NCBI GenBank assembly: GCA_029567375.1
Contig: JAKQLB010000263.1
Span: 1 to 32,286, forward strand
Origin: Bacteroidota bacterium
GTDB lineage: Bacteria > Bacteroidota > Bacteroidia > Bacteroidales > UBA932
Direction: 5' to 3'
DNA: 32,286 nt
Part shown: one piece after another, positions 9,103 through 17,963 of the stretch
How positions within the stretch are numbered: the first letter of the stretch is position 1
How the letters are laid out: the number at the start of each line of letters is the position of its first letter
Made by a program: the position numbers and the translations under genes
Notes under the pieces: generated by a model
Told to the model about the DNA's origin: nothing
The model's input: the letters and a program-made list of their open reading frames with translations, nothing else
The model's database searches: none

Positions 9103-10890
9103 CTAATTGAGCTTGAGAACAGCCATGAATGCACTTTGCGGAACTTCAACGGAGCCGATCTGGCGCATACGTTTTTTACCCGCCTTCTGCTTTTCGAGGA
9201 GTTTGCGTTTACGGGAAATGTCGCCTCCGTAACATTTGGCGGTTACATCTTTGCGCAACTGACGCACGGTTTCCCTGGCAATGATCTTGGAGCCTATAGC
9301 CGCCTGAATGGCTATATCAAATTGCTGACGTGGGATCAGCTCCTTGAGTCTTTCGCAGATTTTTCTGCCGAAATCGTAGGCATGGTCCTGATGGATCAGG
9401 GTGGAAAGCGCATCTGCCGGTTCGCCGTTGAGAAGAATGTCGAGCTTTACAAGTTTGGCTTCCCGAAATCCTGTCAAATGGTAGTCAAATGAGGCGTATC
9501 CTTTGGAAATGGATTTGAGCTTGTCGTAAAAGTCGAAAACAATCTCCGAAAGCGGCATATCGTAGGTCAGTTCGATACGGTCGGCCGAGATATAGTGCTG
9601 ATTTTTGAGGGTGCCTCTCTTTTCGAGGCAGAGTTTCATTATCGGACCGTAATATTCAGTCTTGGAGATAATCTGTGCTTGAATATATGGCTCTTCGATA
9701 TGCTGGATGAGTGTGGTGGGGGGAAGCCCTGAAGGATTGTGCACTTCGATACATTCACCCTGGGTTGTATATACTTTGTAGGAAACGTTGGGAACGGTGG
9801 TAATCACATCCATATCAAATTCGCGGAAGAGACGTTCCTGTACTATTTCCATATGAAGCATTCCCAGAAATCCGCAACGGAAACCGAATCCGAGCGCAAG
9901 CGAACTCTCCGGCTCAAACACCAGCGAGGCATCATTGAGTTGAAATTTTTCCAGTGATGCACGCAAGTCTTCATATTCGTCCGCGCTTACCGGGAACATA
10001 CCCGCATAGAGCATAGGTTTCACATCCTCAAATCCCGCAATGGCACTCTTACAGGGATTGTGGACATGTATAATGGTGTCACCCACTTTCACCTCCGCAG
10101 CCGTCTTGATGCCCGATATTATATACCCCACCGAGCCGCATTCTATTTCATTTGTGGGAAGGTATTTCATTTTGAGAACGCCTACTTCGTCGGCGACGTA
10201 TTCCTTGCCTGTATTTACGAACTTGACCCTATCGCCTTTGCGGATAATGCCGTTTGCTACCTTGAAATAGGCTATGATGCCTCTGAAAGAATTGAAGACC
10301 GAGTCGAAAATCAAGGCCTGGAGTGGTGCTTCGGGATCGCCTTTGGGAGCAGGAATTTTTTCTACAATGGCTTCTAAGATGGCTTCTATGCCTACTCCCA
10401 TGCGCGCAGAAGCTAGCAATACATCTTCGTTTTTACAGCCGAGAAGATCGGTCACCTGATCCCTGACCATATCCACCATGGCGGCTTCTACGTCGATTTT
10501 GTTGAGGACGGGAATAATCTCAAGGTCGTGTTCAATGGCGAGATAGAGATTGGAAATGGTCTGTGCCTGAATACCTTGTGTGGCATCGACCACCAGGAGG
10601 GCTCCTTCGCAGGAGGCTATGGCGCGTGATACTTCGTAGGAAAAATCTACGTGTCCCGGAGTGTCAATCAGATTTAGGGTATATTCTTCACCTTTGTGCA
10701 CATAGTCCATCTGGATGGCATGACTCTTTATGGTGATGCCCTTTTCCTTCTCCAGATCCATGGAATCCAGCACCTGTGTAGCCATGTCACGGCGGTCGAT
10801 GGTATTGGTAAATTCGAGCAATCTGTCGGCCAGAGTGCTCTTTCCGTGATCTATATGTGCAATGATGCAGAAATTCCTAATGTGTTTCAT
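9103..10890 (-). CDS. lepA: Elongation factor 4 (LepA), ribosomal GTPase
   Basis: LepA/EF-4 is a translational GTPase that acts on stalled or initiating ribosomes. The protein is 595 residues, the usual length. It shows the G1 loop AHIDHGKST, the G2/switch region [11 protein letters not shown]3 DTPGHVDF and G4 NKID, followed by EF-G-like domains and the LepA-specific C-terminal domain ([18 protein letters not shown]). The catalytic His of DTPGH is present, unlike in the EF-G paralogue at 15778-17895. The ATG at 10890 lies 20 bases from a predicted -7 element inside a palindrome shared with the divergent transketolase genes. The gene is convergent with the ABC permease. Confidence 0.97.
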   Translation of the reverse strand: MKHIRNFCIIAHIDHGKSTLADRLLEFTNTIDRRDMATQVLDSMDLEKEKGITIKSHAIQMDYVHKGEEYTLNLIDTPGHVDFSYEVSRAIASCEGALLVVDATQGIQAQTISNLYLAIEHDLEIIPVLNKIDVEAAMVDMVRDQVTDLLGCKNEDVLLASARMGVGIEAILEAIVEKIPAPKGDPEAPLQALIFDSVFNSFRGIIAYFKVANGIIRKGDRVKFVNTGKEYVADEVGVLKMKYLPTNEIECGSVGYIISGIKTAAEVKVGDTIIHVHNPCKSAIAGFEDVKPMLYAGMFPVSADEYEDLRASLEKFQLNDASLVFEPESSLALGFGFRCGFLGMLHMEIVQERLFREFDMDVITTVPNVSYKVYTTQGECIEVHNPSGLPPTTLIQHIEEPYIQAQIISKTEYYGPIMKLCLEKRGTLKNQHYISADRIELTYDMPLSEIVFDFYDKLKSISKGYASFDYHLTGFREAKLVKLDILLNGEPADALSTLIHQDHAYDFGRKICERLKELIPRQQFDIAIQAAIGSKIIARETVRQLRKDVTAKCYGGDISRKRKLLEKQKAGKKRMRQIGSVEVPQSAFMAVLKLN

Positions 10891-10910
10891 CTTTATCTTC
10901 TTCCAAAGCG

Positions 10911-10931
10911 CAAAGATAATGATTATCTTTG
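10911..10931. promoter_or_regulatory. Palindromic divergent promoter between lepA and transketolase
   Basis: A perfect inverted repeat: arms CAAAGATAAT (10911-10920) and ATTATCTTTG (10922-10931) around a single G. Each arm holds a -7 element TATCTTTG (TAnnTTTG), one pointing to lepA (10911-10918, minus) and one to transketolase (10924-10931, plus). No clear -33 TTTG is seen on either side. Confidence 0.6.
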
Positions 10932-10953
10932 TTTTTTAATTTCATTTCGCACT

Positions 10954-11799
10954 ATGAACGATATTCATACTTATCAAAAAATCGCATCTCAGGTCAGAAG
11001 GGATATCCTCAGGATGGTTACAGGTGCAGGATCCGGTCATCCTGGAGGTTCGATGAGCAGTGCCGACATTTTGACGGCACTCTACTTCAAGGAGTTGAAT
11101 GTGGCTCCGGAGAGTTGGAACAGGGCCGGAACCGGTCACGATATGTTCTTTCTTTCCATCGGACACGTCTCTCCTCTCTTTTACAGCGTCCTGGCTCGCA
11201 GGGGATTTTTTCCGGTTTCCGAGCTGGGCACATTCAGAGTATACGGCAGCAGACTCCAGGGGCACCCTTCTATCGAGGCAGGCCTTCCGGGAGTGCACCA
11301 GGCTTCCGGTTCTTTGGGGCAAGGACTCTCCGTAGCCATTGGAGCTGCACTTTCCAAGCGCCTTGCGGGTGACAAAAGCAGGGTATTTGTCCTTATTGGA
11401 GACGGTGAGTCTCAGGAGGGTCAGATTTGGGAGGCAGCGGCAGCAGCAGTTCACCATAAGGTTGACAATCTCATTGCAATGACCGACTGGAACCACCAGC
11501 AGATAGATGGCACCACGGAAGAGGTACAGAGTCTGGGCGATCTGACCCTCAAGTGGAACGCCTTCGGATGGGAGTGCATCGTGGCAAACGGTCATGACTT
11601 CAACTCCATTTTCGAAGCATTCGGCAGGGCTGACTCTCTTTTGGGCGGCGGTCGTCCGGTGATGATTCTTTTCGAAACCGAAATGGGTCACGGAGTAGAT
11701 TTCATGGCAGGTACCTGCGAATGGCATGGCAAGAGTCCCTCAAAAGAGCAGTGTGAACGGGGACTTGCCCAACTTGAAGAGACTTTGGGAGACTATTAA
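10954..11799 (+). CDS. Transketolase, N-terminal (TPP-binding) subunit
   Basis: This subunit of a split transketolase carries the thiamine-diphosphate and metal site: SGHPGGSMS near the N-terminus, GVHQASGSLGQGLSVAIG, and the TPP motif from GDGESQEGQIWEA to MTDWN. It is 281 residues, the length expected for the N-terminal half. With the C-terminal subunit encoded 11 bases downstream it moves two-carbon units between sugar phosphates in the non-oxidative pentose phosphate pathway. The ATG at 10954 was chosen because the longer in-frame extension (from 10696) runs antisense through lepA and across the promoter palindrome. Confidence 0.95.
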   Translation: MNDIHTYQKIASQVRRDILRMVTGAGSGHPGGSMSSADILTALYFKELNVAPESWNRAGTGHDMFFLSIGHVSPLFYSVLARRGFFPVSELGTFRVYGSRLQGHPSIEAGLPGVHQASGSLGQGLSVAIGAALSKRLAGDKSRVFVLIGDGESQEGQIWEAAAAAVHHKVDNLIAMTDWNHQQIDGTTEEVQSLGDLTLKWNAFGWECIVANGHDFNSIFEAFGRADSLLGGGRPVMILFETEMGHGVDFMAGTCEWHGKSPSKEQCERGLAQLEETLGDY

Positions 11800-11810
11800 A
11801 ATCCGGCAAT

Positions 11811-12761
11811 ATGAAAAAATATATCAATACAGGAAATAAAGATACCCGTTCGGGTTTTGGAGCGGGTCTTTCGCATCTCGGTGCCATAAACCCTAAAGTG
11901 GTTGCGCTTTGCGCAGACCTTACGGGTTCGGTTAAGATGGATGCATTTGCAAAAGCGCATCCTGAAAGGTTCTTCCAATGCGGCATAGCTGAGGCAAATA
12001 TGATGGGAATGGCGGCAGGACTTGCAATTGGCGGTTATATTCCTTTTGCCGGCACATTCGCAAATTTTGCTGCAGGCAGGGTATACGATCAGATCCGTCA
12101 GGTGGTCTGCTACTCTGAGACCAATGTCAAGATAGCTGCATCCCACGCCGGTATCACACTCGGCGAAGATGGTGCCACTCACCAGATACTGGAGGACATC
12201 GGACTGATGCGGATGCTCCCCAATATGGTGGTAATCAATCCTTGCGACTATAACCAGACCAAAGCGGCCACCATCGCTGCAGCAGCCTGGCAAGGCCCCG
12301 TCTATCTGAGATTCGGACGTCCCGGAGTGCCTAACTTCACACCTGAAGATCAGGTATTAGAAATCGGGAAAGCGCTGCATCTCAACGAGGGATCCGACGT
12401 TACCGTAATTGCAACCGGACATCTTGTCTGGGAGGCAATTCAGGCGGCTGAAATCCTCGCTACGGAAGGTATAAGCGTAGATCTTATCGATATCCATACC
12501 ATTAAACCTCTTGATGGAGAAACAGTCATATCTTCTGCGGTAAAGACCGGCCGTGTAGTTTGCGCTGAAGAGCACCTGATGGCCGGAGGACTCGGAGAAG
12601 CTGTTGCAGGTCTGCTGGCAAGGGAACATCCCGTACCGATGAGATTTGTTGCAGTCAACGATCGTTTCGGCCAGAGCGGTAAGCCGGCTCAGTTGTTGTC
12701 AGCTTACGGGCTGGACGCAGCACATATAGTTGCAGCAGTAAAGGAGATTTCCGGCGCATAA
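11811..12761 (+). CDS. Transketolase, C-terminal (pyrimidine-binding) subunit
   Basis: The 316-residue partner of the preceding subunit. It has the transketolase central and C-terminal domains: FFQCGIAEANMMGMAAGLA contains the catalytic Glu that activates the TPP aminopyrimidine, SHAGITLGEDGATHQ is the following conserved loop, and IDIHTIKPLD plus AEEHLMAGGLGEAV belong to the C-terminal domain. DXP synthase is excluded because that enzyme is a single chain with a different N-terminal arrangement. Only 11 bases separate it from the first subunit, so co-translation in equal amounts is likely. The sigma factor gene follows after 32 bases. Confidence 0.94.
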   Translation: MKKYINTGNKDTRSGFGAGLSHLGAINPKVVALCADLTGSVKMDAFAKAHPERFFQCGIAEANMMGMAAGLAIGGYIPFAGTFANFAAGRVYDQIRQVVCYSETNVKIAASHAGITLGEDGATHQILEDIGLMRMLPNMVVINPCDYNQTKAATIAAAAWQGPVYLRFGRPGVPNFTPEDQVLEIGKALHLNEGSDVTVIATGHLVWEAIQAAEILATEGISVDLIDIHTIKPLDGETVISSAVKTGRVVCAEEHLMAGGLGEAVAGLLAREHPVPMRFVAVNDRFGQSGKPAQLLSAYGLDAAHIVAAVKEISGA

Positions 12762-12793
12762 GAAAGAATATTGTCGGAAGATAATCATCATTG

Positions 12794-13336
12794 ATGGAAG
12801 ATAGCGATATCATAAGATTGTACAAATCCGGTCAGCCTGAGCGCGCTTTTACCTTCATCGTGCGCAAATATGGAGAGCGTCTCTACTGGCATATCAGACA
12901 GCTGGTGGCCGATCACAATGATGCCGACGATATCCTGCAGGAGACCTTTATAAAAGTTTGGAATGCTCTTCCCGCATTCAGGGAGGAATCCAAGCTTTAT
13001 ACCTGGCTTTATCGCATCGCTACCAATGAGAGCCTTACCTTTCTAAAGAGGAAAAGACTCCGGGCGACTTTTACATTCCGTGACCCGGATGCAGATATGG
13101 CTTCATTCATCGAATCCGATCCGCTTTTTGACGGGGATCAACTCCAACTTTCTCTCCAGAAAGCAATAGCCACCCTTCCGCCGAAGCAGAAAAGTGTCTT
13201 CATTATGCGTTATTTCCACGAAATAAAGTATGAGGACATTTCCGAAATAATGGGTATTTCGGTCGGAGCCTTAAAAGCCTCTTATCACCACGCTTTCAAC
13301 AAGGTACAGGAATACCTCAAAAAAGAGGGATATTAA
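12794..13336 (+). CDS. ECF-type RNA polymerase sigma factor (sigma-70 family)
   Basis: A 180-residue sigma factor with only regions 2 and 4, as in group 4 (ECF) factors. Region 2 includes DADDILQETFIKVW and LYTWLYRIATNESL; region 4 includes LPPKQKSVFIMRYFHEIKYEDISEIMG with a helix-turn-helix and the ending SVGALKASYHHAFNKV. It starts at the ATG at 12794 (an in-frame TTG lies just before). It is followed closely by a one-helix membrane protein and a Spy/CpxP-like periplasmic protein, so it probably answers to the cell envelope. No TAnnTTTG promoter lies in the 32-base gap after the transketolase gene, so read-through or a promoter inside the transketolase gene is likely. Confidence 0.93.
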   Translation: MEDSDIIRLYKSGQPERAFTFIVRKYGERLYWHIRQLVADHNDADDILQETFIKVWNALPAFREESKLYTWLYRIATNESLTFLKRKRLRATFTFRDPDADMASFIESDPLFDGDQLQLSLQKAIATLPPKQKSVFIMRYFHEIKYEDISEIMGISVGALKASYHHAFNKVQEYLKKEGY

Positions 13337-13353
13337 ACCTTTTATTCGATTTA

Positions 13354-13842
13354 ATGTCTAAAAGTTATATGAATCAGCAACACGACATACACGACGACCC
13401 ACATTTGAAGCGCAATCCCTTCAAGGCTCCCGAAGGATATTTGGAATCTCTCGAGGAGAAGATTCTCTCTTTGGCAGGCATTGTTCAAAATGAAGAGGTA
13501 CGGGAAGTTGTCACTTCTTCACGCGGTAGTAGGTGGTTTAATGTCCTCAAGCCGGCACTCTTGCTTGCCTGTACATTCGGAGTGATTTTCGGCATGGGAT
13601 ATGGTGTGTTGAGATTGACCGGCACCCTTAATAAGCCTTCAGATACCGAAGATTCCTATTATGCGAAAATGATTGAAAAAGGGTTGATCAGGAGCAGTTT
13701 CATCTACCCGATTGAAGAGGAGCTCGGGTATGAAGATTTCGATGATGAAGAGCCTGTATTTGACGAAGAAGAAGTAGTTACCTGGTTGGCAACACAGTAC
13801 TCGTCAATGGATTTGGCACAGTTGTATTACGACGAAAAATAG
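13354..13842 (+). CDS. Single-pass membrane protein, probable anti-sigma factor
   Basis: 162 residues. A cytoplasmic N-terminal part of about 60 residues contains NPFKAPEGYLESLEEKIL, a motif I recognise from Bacteroidetes proteins encoded beside ECF sigma factors. One membrane helix follows (about residues 64-87, ALLLACTFGVIFGMGYGVL), then a very acidic C-terminal part (EELGYEDFDDEEPVFDEEEV) that should face the periplasm. No zinc-binding ZAS motif is seen, so it is not a classical anti-sigma factor. The position 17 bases after the sigma gene and 7 bases before a Spy-like gene makes an anti-sigma role the best guess; this is inference. An alternative ATG exists at 13369. Confidence 0.75.
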   Translation: MSKSYMNQQHDIHDDPHLKRNPFKAPEGYLESLEEKILSLAGIVQNEEVREVVTSSRGSRWFNVLKPALLLACTFGVIFGMGYGVLRLTGTLNKPSDTEDSYYAKMIEKGLIRSSFIYPIEEELGYEDFDDEEPVFDEEEVVTWLATQYSSMDLAQLYYDEK

Positions 13843-13849
13843 AGAAGAT

Positions 13850-14368
13850 ATGAGACGATTTATTTTAATTATCATGACAGTTGCACTTTGTTTTGGCGCT
13901 TATGCTCAGGACAAACCTCAGAGGCTGGGAAGAAAATCCCAGCACGAGGAGATATTCAACAAGTTGCATAATGAAAAAATTGCATTTTTCACCTCTGAGA
14001 TAGACCTCACACCGGAAGAGGCTCAGCTCTTCTGGCCGGTGTATAACCAATTTCTCAAAGAGAGCCAAAAGGCACACTCAAAAAGCATAAAGGCTCTCCA
14101 GGCCCTTAAAAATAAGTCCGGAGAGAAACTTACCGAGACTGAGCTTCAGAAAAGAATTGACGAATATGTTGCGAGCATTGCCGCGCAGGATGAGATTTTT
14201 GTCAAATATGCCGCTGAATTCAAGAAAGTGCTCCCTGTAGAAAAAATAGCCAAACTCTATGTGGCGGAGGAGAAGTTTCGTATAAAAATGATCCGCGGGT
14301 TTAGAACTAAAGGTTCCGGTCAGAAAGATTCCAAGGATTCCGGGTCTGAAGAGATGGAAAAAAATTAA
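13850..14368 (+). CDS. Spy/CpxP-like periplasmic protein
   Basis: 172 residues with a signal peptide (MRRFILIIMTVALCFGAYAQ). The mature protein is almost wholly helical and charged, with EIDLTPEEAQLFWPVYNQF, which resembles the LTxxQ repeats of Spy, CpxP and ZraP periplasmic chaperone/sensor proteins. The tail is Lys/Ser-rich (GSGQKDSKDSGSEEMEKN). Encoded 7 bases after the probable anti-sigma gene, it could sense misfolded proteins or metals for the sigma factor, or be a product of its response. The stop codon overlaps the trmN6 stop on the other strand within TTAA at 14365-14368. Its terminator appears to lie inside trmN6. Confidence 0.82.
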   Translation: MRRFILIIMTVALCFGAYAQDKPQRLGRKSQHEEIFNKLHNEKIAFFTSEIDLTPEEAQLFWPVYNQFLKESQKAHSKSIKALQALKNKSGEKLTETELQKRIDEYVASIAAQDEIFVKYAAEFKKVLPVEKIAKLYVAEEKFRIKMIRGFRTKGSGQKDSKDSGSEEMEKN

Positions 14369-15120
14369 AAATTGAGATAAAATTCACAGGTAAGCGACTT
14401 ATACTCTCGGGTAAAGTCGCTTTTTGTTTGTATTATCAGTTCTTCGGTCGTGATTGCGGCTCCGGTGGCATTGTCGCCAGGATTGTCTTTGAAAGAAAAC
14501 TCCATCAAAGCTCTTTTCGGCGGTGTATCGGGTAGAGATCTCACCAGACATAGGCGGGTGAGTTCCAACCCCTTCAGATTGGCTTTTCGCTCGAAAACAC
14601 GGCTCTCCTCCACAGGAAGTATCAGCGCCAGCCGTCCTTCGGGAGCAAGAACGTTTATTGCCCCGTCGAGTATCTCCTCAAATTCCAAAGTGTCGTTATG
14701 GCGTGCCGTGCTACGTCTGAGGGAAGGGGCTTTCTGTGAATCTATGAAATAGGGTGGATTGGAGACTAATAGATCGAAACGTTCCCTTCCATAGTCGGCC
14801 GCAAACTCCTGAAACGATATATTGCGGGCAGTCAGAACCCCACTCCAGGGAGAATTGGCAAAGTTCTCTTTTGCCTCCTGAGCGGAATCAGGATCGATAT
14901 CTATGCCGGTAACAAGAGCATTGCCTTCGCAGCGCTGAGTTATCACCAGAGCTATGACACCTGTCCCTGTGCCGATATCCAATACTTTTAAAGGGGAATT
15001 AGGTGGCTTGGAGTCTTGTTGAAGATCTACCCAGGCCCCGAGTAGCACACCATCGGTGTTGACCTTCATCGCGGACTTCTCATTGGAGAGACTGAATCTT
15101 TTGAATCTGAAAATGCTCAT
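14365..15120 (-). CDS. trmN6: tRNA1(Val) (adenine-37-N6)-methyltransferase, TrmN6/YfiC type
   Basis: A 251-residue class I SAM-dependent methyltransferase. It has motif I LDIGTGTGVIALVI, the acidic motif II TGIDIDPDSAQEA and the N6-adenine catalytic tetrapeptide NPPY (LLVSNPPYFIDS). The N-terminal FRFKRFSLSNEKSAMKVNTD matches the YfiC/TrmN6 substrate-side segment (compare QQMKVGTDG), supporting methylation of A37 in tRNA-Val. The ATG at 15120 was preferred to an upstream TTG at 15135 because it sits 4 bases after the LolD-type gene's stop. It is the last gene of the EF-G2 cluster. Its C-terminal residues are encoded by an inverted repeat that acts as a terminator for the opposite strand. Confidence 0.88.
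   Translation of the reverse strand: MSIFRFKRFSLSNEKSAMKVNTDGVLLGAWVDLQQDSKPPNSPLKVLDIGTGTGVIALVITQRCEGNALVTGIDIDPDSAQEAKENFANSPWSGVLTARNISFQEFAADYGRERFDLLVSNPPYFIDSQKAPSLRRSTARHNDTLEFEEILDGAINVLAPEGRLALILPVEESRVFERKANLKGLELTRLCLVRSLPDTPPKRALMEFSFKDNPGDNATGAAITTEELIIQTKSDFTREYKSLTCEFYLNF
14392..14426 (+). terminator. Rho-independent terminator of the sigma-factor operon, inside trmN6
   Basis: Inverted repeat AAGCGACTT (14392-14400) and AAGTCGCTT (14414-14422) with a 13-base loop, followed by a T-tract on the plus strand. It lies 24 bases after the Spy-like gene's stop, within the coding end of the opposite gene. Confidence 0.75.
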
Positions 15121-15124
15121 CCGA

Positions 15125-15778
15125 CTATCCGACAAACTCCCCGTCTTTCATCTCGAGAGTCCTGTCCGAGAGGGCTGCAAGCTCCTTGTCGTGAGTGACT
15201 ATGACAATGGTAATGCCATATTTGTCCCTCAGGTCGAAAAAGAGGCGATGAAGTTCACCTTTGTTCTTGCTGTCGAGGTTGCCGGAGGGTTCATCTGCAA
15301 AAAGAACTGCCGGCCGGTTGACCAGAGCGCGGGCAATGGCTACACGTTGCTGTTCGCCTCCGCTGAGCTCGGAGGGTTTGTGATTTGTTCTTTCGCCCAA
15401 TCCCAGCTGTTCGAGTAGTTCCATAGCCTCTGAAGAGGCCTTTTTGCGGCTCTTTCCGGCAATCAAGGCGGGAATCATAATATTTTCAAGCGCCGTAAAT
15501 TCAGGAAGCAGATGATGTGCCTGAAAAACAAATCCGATCCTGGTGTTGCGGAAACGGGCCAGTTCTTTGTCCGAAAGAGCAAGAACATTAGTCCCATCAA
15601 TGGTAACCCGTCCGCTGTCGGGTTTGGAAAGTGTTCCGAGAATGTGCAGAAGAGTAGATTTACCGGCGCCGCTGGCTCCGACAATGCTGACAACTTCAGC
15701 AGCATCCGCCTGAAAACAAATATCCTTCAGGACGACGAGCGTCCCGAAGGATTTTTTGATATGTTCGGCTACAATCAC
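15125..15778 (-). CDS. LolD/MacB-type ABC transporter ATPase
   Basis: 217 residues, the usual length for LolD-type ATPases. It has Walker [10 protein letters not shown], the Q-loop [16 protein letters not shown], the signature [15 protein letters not shown], Walker [14 protein letters not shown] and the H-loop IVTHD. Proteins of this type power LolCE/MacB/FtsX permeases that release lipoproteins or export substrates. No permease is adjacent; the nearest is the MacB/FtsX-type gene at 7859-9094. The start is GTG at 15778, which overlaps the EF-G2 stop (TAGTG), so translation is probably coupled. A LolD role is likely but not proven. Confidence 0.9.
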   Translation of the reverse strand: MIVAEHIKKSFGTLVVLKDICFQADAAEVVSIVGASGAGKSTLLHILGTLSKPDSGRVTIDGTNVLALSDKELARFRNTRIGFVFQAHHLLPEFTALENIMIPALIAGKSRKKASSEAMELLEQLGLGERTNHKPSELSGGEQQRVAIARALVNRPAVLFADEPSGNLDSKNKGELHRLFFDLRDKYGITIVIVTHDKELAALSDRTLEMKDGEFVG

Positions 15779-17895
15779 TAGTCTTCCTCTTGAGCCTCAG
15801 CTTCGTATTCCTTGAGGAGTTTTTCCTGTATGTCGGCAGGTACCTGCTGATACTCGAGAAGTTCCTGTGTAAAGGTCGCACGGCCTGAAGTAAGAGAGCT
15901 CAAAGTGGTGGAATACCTGTAAAGCTCTGCCAGAGGAACGCGTGCACGAAGCACCTGGAAACCCTTTTTAGAGCTCATTCCCTCAATCATGCCGCGACGG
16001 TTTTGGATGTCGCTCATAACATCGCCCATGCAGTCGCCCGGCACAAGCACCTCTACCAAATAAATGGGCTCCATAATCTTCGGACCGGCATTCTTGAAGG
16101 CCTCTCTAAAGGCGTTACGGCCGGCAATAATGAAGGCGATTTCCTTAGAATCAACCGGGTGCATTTTACCGTCATAAACGAATACACGGATGTCACGGGC
16201 ATAAGAACCTGTAAGAGGACCTTCCTCCAATCTCTGCATGATACCCTTCTTGATGGCGGGCATGAAGTTGGCATCGATGGCGCCGCCTACGACACAGTTG
16301 TAGAATTCCCATTTTCCGCCCCAATCCAGCTCAAACTCCTCTTTGGCTCTAACGTTGAGCACTTGCTCTTTACCGTCAATCTTGAATTTTGCGGTAGTCT
16401 CGACTCCCTCTATGATAGGTTCGACAAGGAGAGTAACCTCACCGAATTGACCTGCACCACCTGACTGTTTTCTGTGACGATAGGTGGCATTTGCAACCTT
16501 GGTGATTGTCTCTCGATAGGGAATCTTCGGAGCGAAGAGATCAATCTCGAGTTTGTTGGTGTTGTTGAGGTGCCATTTTAGGATATTGATGTGCTGCTCG
16601 CCCTGGCCGTTGAGGATGGTTTGCTTGAGTTCTTTGGAATACTCCACTACCATTGTGGGATCCTCTGCTGCCGCGCGGTTGAGAGCTTCGCCCAACTTCT
16701 CCTCATCTTTCTCGTCCTTTGCTTTGATGGCGGTGCGGTATCTGGAGGGAGGGAATACTATGGGCTCAACAACCTCCTCATATCCGGGCTGGTTGAGGGT
16801 CTGGTTGGTCTTTACGTTTCGGAGTTTTACGGTACAACCCAGGTCACCTGCCAGAAGCTCGGAAACTTTCTCTTTTTTCTTGCCGGCTACGGCGTAAAGA
16901 GCTGAAACTCTCTCTTTATTACCTGTAACGGGATTGACCAAATCCTGAGCCTCGCCGATTTTACCGGACATAACTTTGAAGTATGATACATCACCGAGAT
17001 GCTGCTCTACGGATGATTTATAAACGAAAAGCGAGGTGGGACCATCCACTTTCTCCGAAGGAGCGGGAGCAACATCCAGCATAAACTGCATGATACGTTT
17101 CACGCCGATGCATTTCTTTGCAGAGAGACAGAAAATGGGATAGAGTTCTCCCTTTACAAAGCCGATGTTGAGACCTTTATTCATATCCTCTTCCGATAGT
17201 TCACCATCTTCGAAAAACTTCTCCATCAAAGACTCATCGCTCTCTGCCGCCATCTCCATAAGGGATGCACGCATCTCTTCGGCCCTGTCCATCTGGTCTG
17301 CGGGGATCTCAAGCACCTCACGTGTGCCATTATCATCTTTGTATTTGTACATCTTCATTGTGAGGACATCGATAAAGCTATCGAAGCCCAGGCCGGGATT
17401 AACGGGATACTGAAATACAACTGCTTTAGAACCAAATGCCTGATGAATGCTGTCTATGGTGTTTTCCCAGTTGGCTTTCTCGGTTTCGAGCTGATTGACT
17501 GCCAGCACTACGGGGAAATTGCGCTCTTCTGCATAGCGTCCGTGAATCTCGGTACCAACCTCAACACCCTGCTGTGCATTTATGAGCATGATACCGGAGT
17601 CGCACACCTTCATTGCCGAAACCACGCCGCCTATGAAATCGTCAGCACCGGGTGCATCGATTATATTGAGCTTGTGGTCCATAAACTCTGCAAAGAGTGG
17701 AGTGGAATAAATGGAGCGCTGGAAGAGCTGCTCGACTTCGGTGTTGTCAGAAACAGTGTTCTTGGCTTCAACTGTACCTCTTCGGTCAATTACTTTGCCC
17801 TCGAAAAGCATAGCTTCGGCAAAAGTAGTTTTACCTGACCTTGTACCTCCCAATAGAACGATATTTCTGATCTTGTCTGTGGAGTAAGTTTTCAT
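15778..17895 (-). CDS. fusA2: EF-G paralogue with degenerate GTPase motifs (EF-G2)
   Basis: 705 residues with the full EF-G domain order, including domain IV/V segments (for example [20 protein letters not shown]). The G domain is altered: the P-loop reads GGTRSGKTT (16-24), the switch I Thr of RGITI appears replaced by Y63 (RSIYS), the DTPGH motif reads DAPGAD with A84 in place of the catalytic His, and the NKxD base-recognition motif reads NQLE (134-137). A second EF-G that lacks GTPase activity and supports translation under nutrient limitation and gut colonisation has been described in Bacteroides thetaiotaomicron; this protein has the features expected of that type. It has a well-formed promoter with a palindrome at 17977-17995 and heads the cluster with the LolD-type ATPase and trmN6. 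Confidence 0.92.
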   Translation of the reverse strand: MKTYSTDKIRNIVLLGGTRSGKTTFAEAMLFEGKVIDRRGTVEAKNTVSDNTEVEQLFQRSIYSTPLFAEFMDHKLNIIDAPGADDFIGGVVSAMKVCDSGIMLINAQQGVEVGTEIHGRYAEERNFPVVLAVNQLETEKANWENTIDSIHQAFGSKAVVFQYPVNPGLGFDSFIDVLTMKMYKYKDDNGTREVLEIPADQMDRAEEMRASLMEMAAESDESLMEKFFEDGELSEEDMNKGLNIGFVKGELYPIFCLSAKKCIGVKRIMQFMLDVAPAPSEKVDGPTSLFVYKSSVEQHLGDVSYFKVMSGKIGEAQDLVNPVTGNKERVSALYAVAGKKKEKVSELLAGDLGCTVKLRNVKTNQTLNQPGYEEVVEPIVFPPSRYRTAIKAKDEKDEEKLGEALNRAAAEDPTMVVEYSKELKQTILNGQGEQHINILKWHLNNTNKLEIDLFAPKIPYRETITKVANATYRHRKQSGGAGQFGEVTLLVEPIIEGVETTAKFKIDGKEQVLNVRAKEEFELDWGGKWEFYNCVVGGAIDANFMPAIKKGIMQRLEEGPLTGSYARDIRVFVYDGKMHPVDSKEIAFIIAGRNAFREAFKNAGPKIMEPIYLVEVLVPGDCMGDVMSDIQNRRGMIEGMSSKKGFQVLRARVPLAELYRYSTTLSSLTSGRATFTQELLEYQQVPADIQEKLLKEYEAEAQEED

Positions 17896-17963
17896 TGTAT
17901 AGATCGATTTTGAATATATTTATTTGTTAATTGCAAGAGTGTTTTTCCGTCGAAAATAGCCCA

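Noticed and set aside
9091-9120. Direct repeat TTGAGAAC (9091-9098 and 9113-9120) at the convergent permease-lepA ends as an attachment site
   Set aside because: Only 8 bases, no integrase nearby, and partly coding; chance is likely.
10911-10931. Palindrome between lepA and transketolase as a terminator
   Set aside because: It lies between divergent starts, has a one-base loop that cannot fold as a hairpin, and carries two -7 elements.
10696-10953. In-frame upstream extension of the transketolase N-terminal subunit
   Set aside because: It would run antisense through the lepA start and across the promoter palindrome; the family start fits the ATG at 10954.
10942-11727. 261-codon minus-strand open frame opposite transketolase
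   Set aside because: Antisense shadow of a well-conserved gene, with no recognisable domain.
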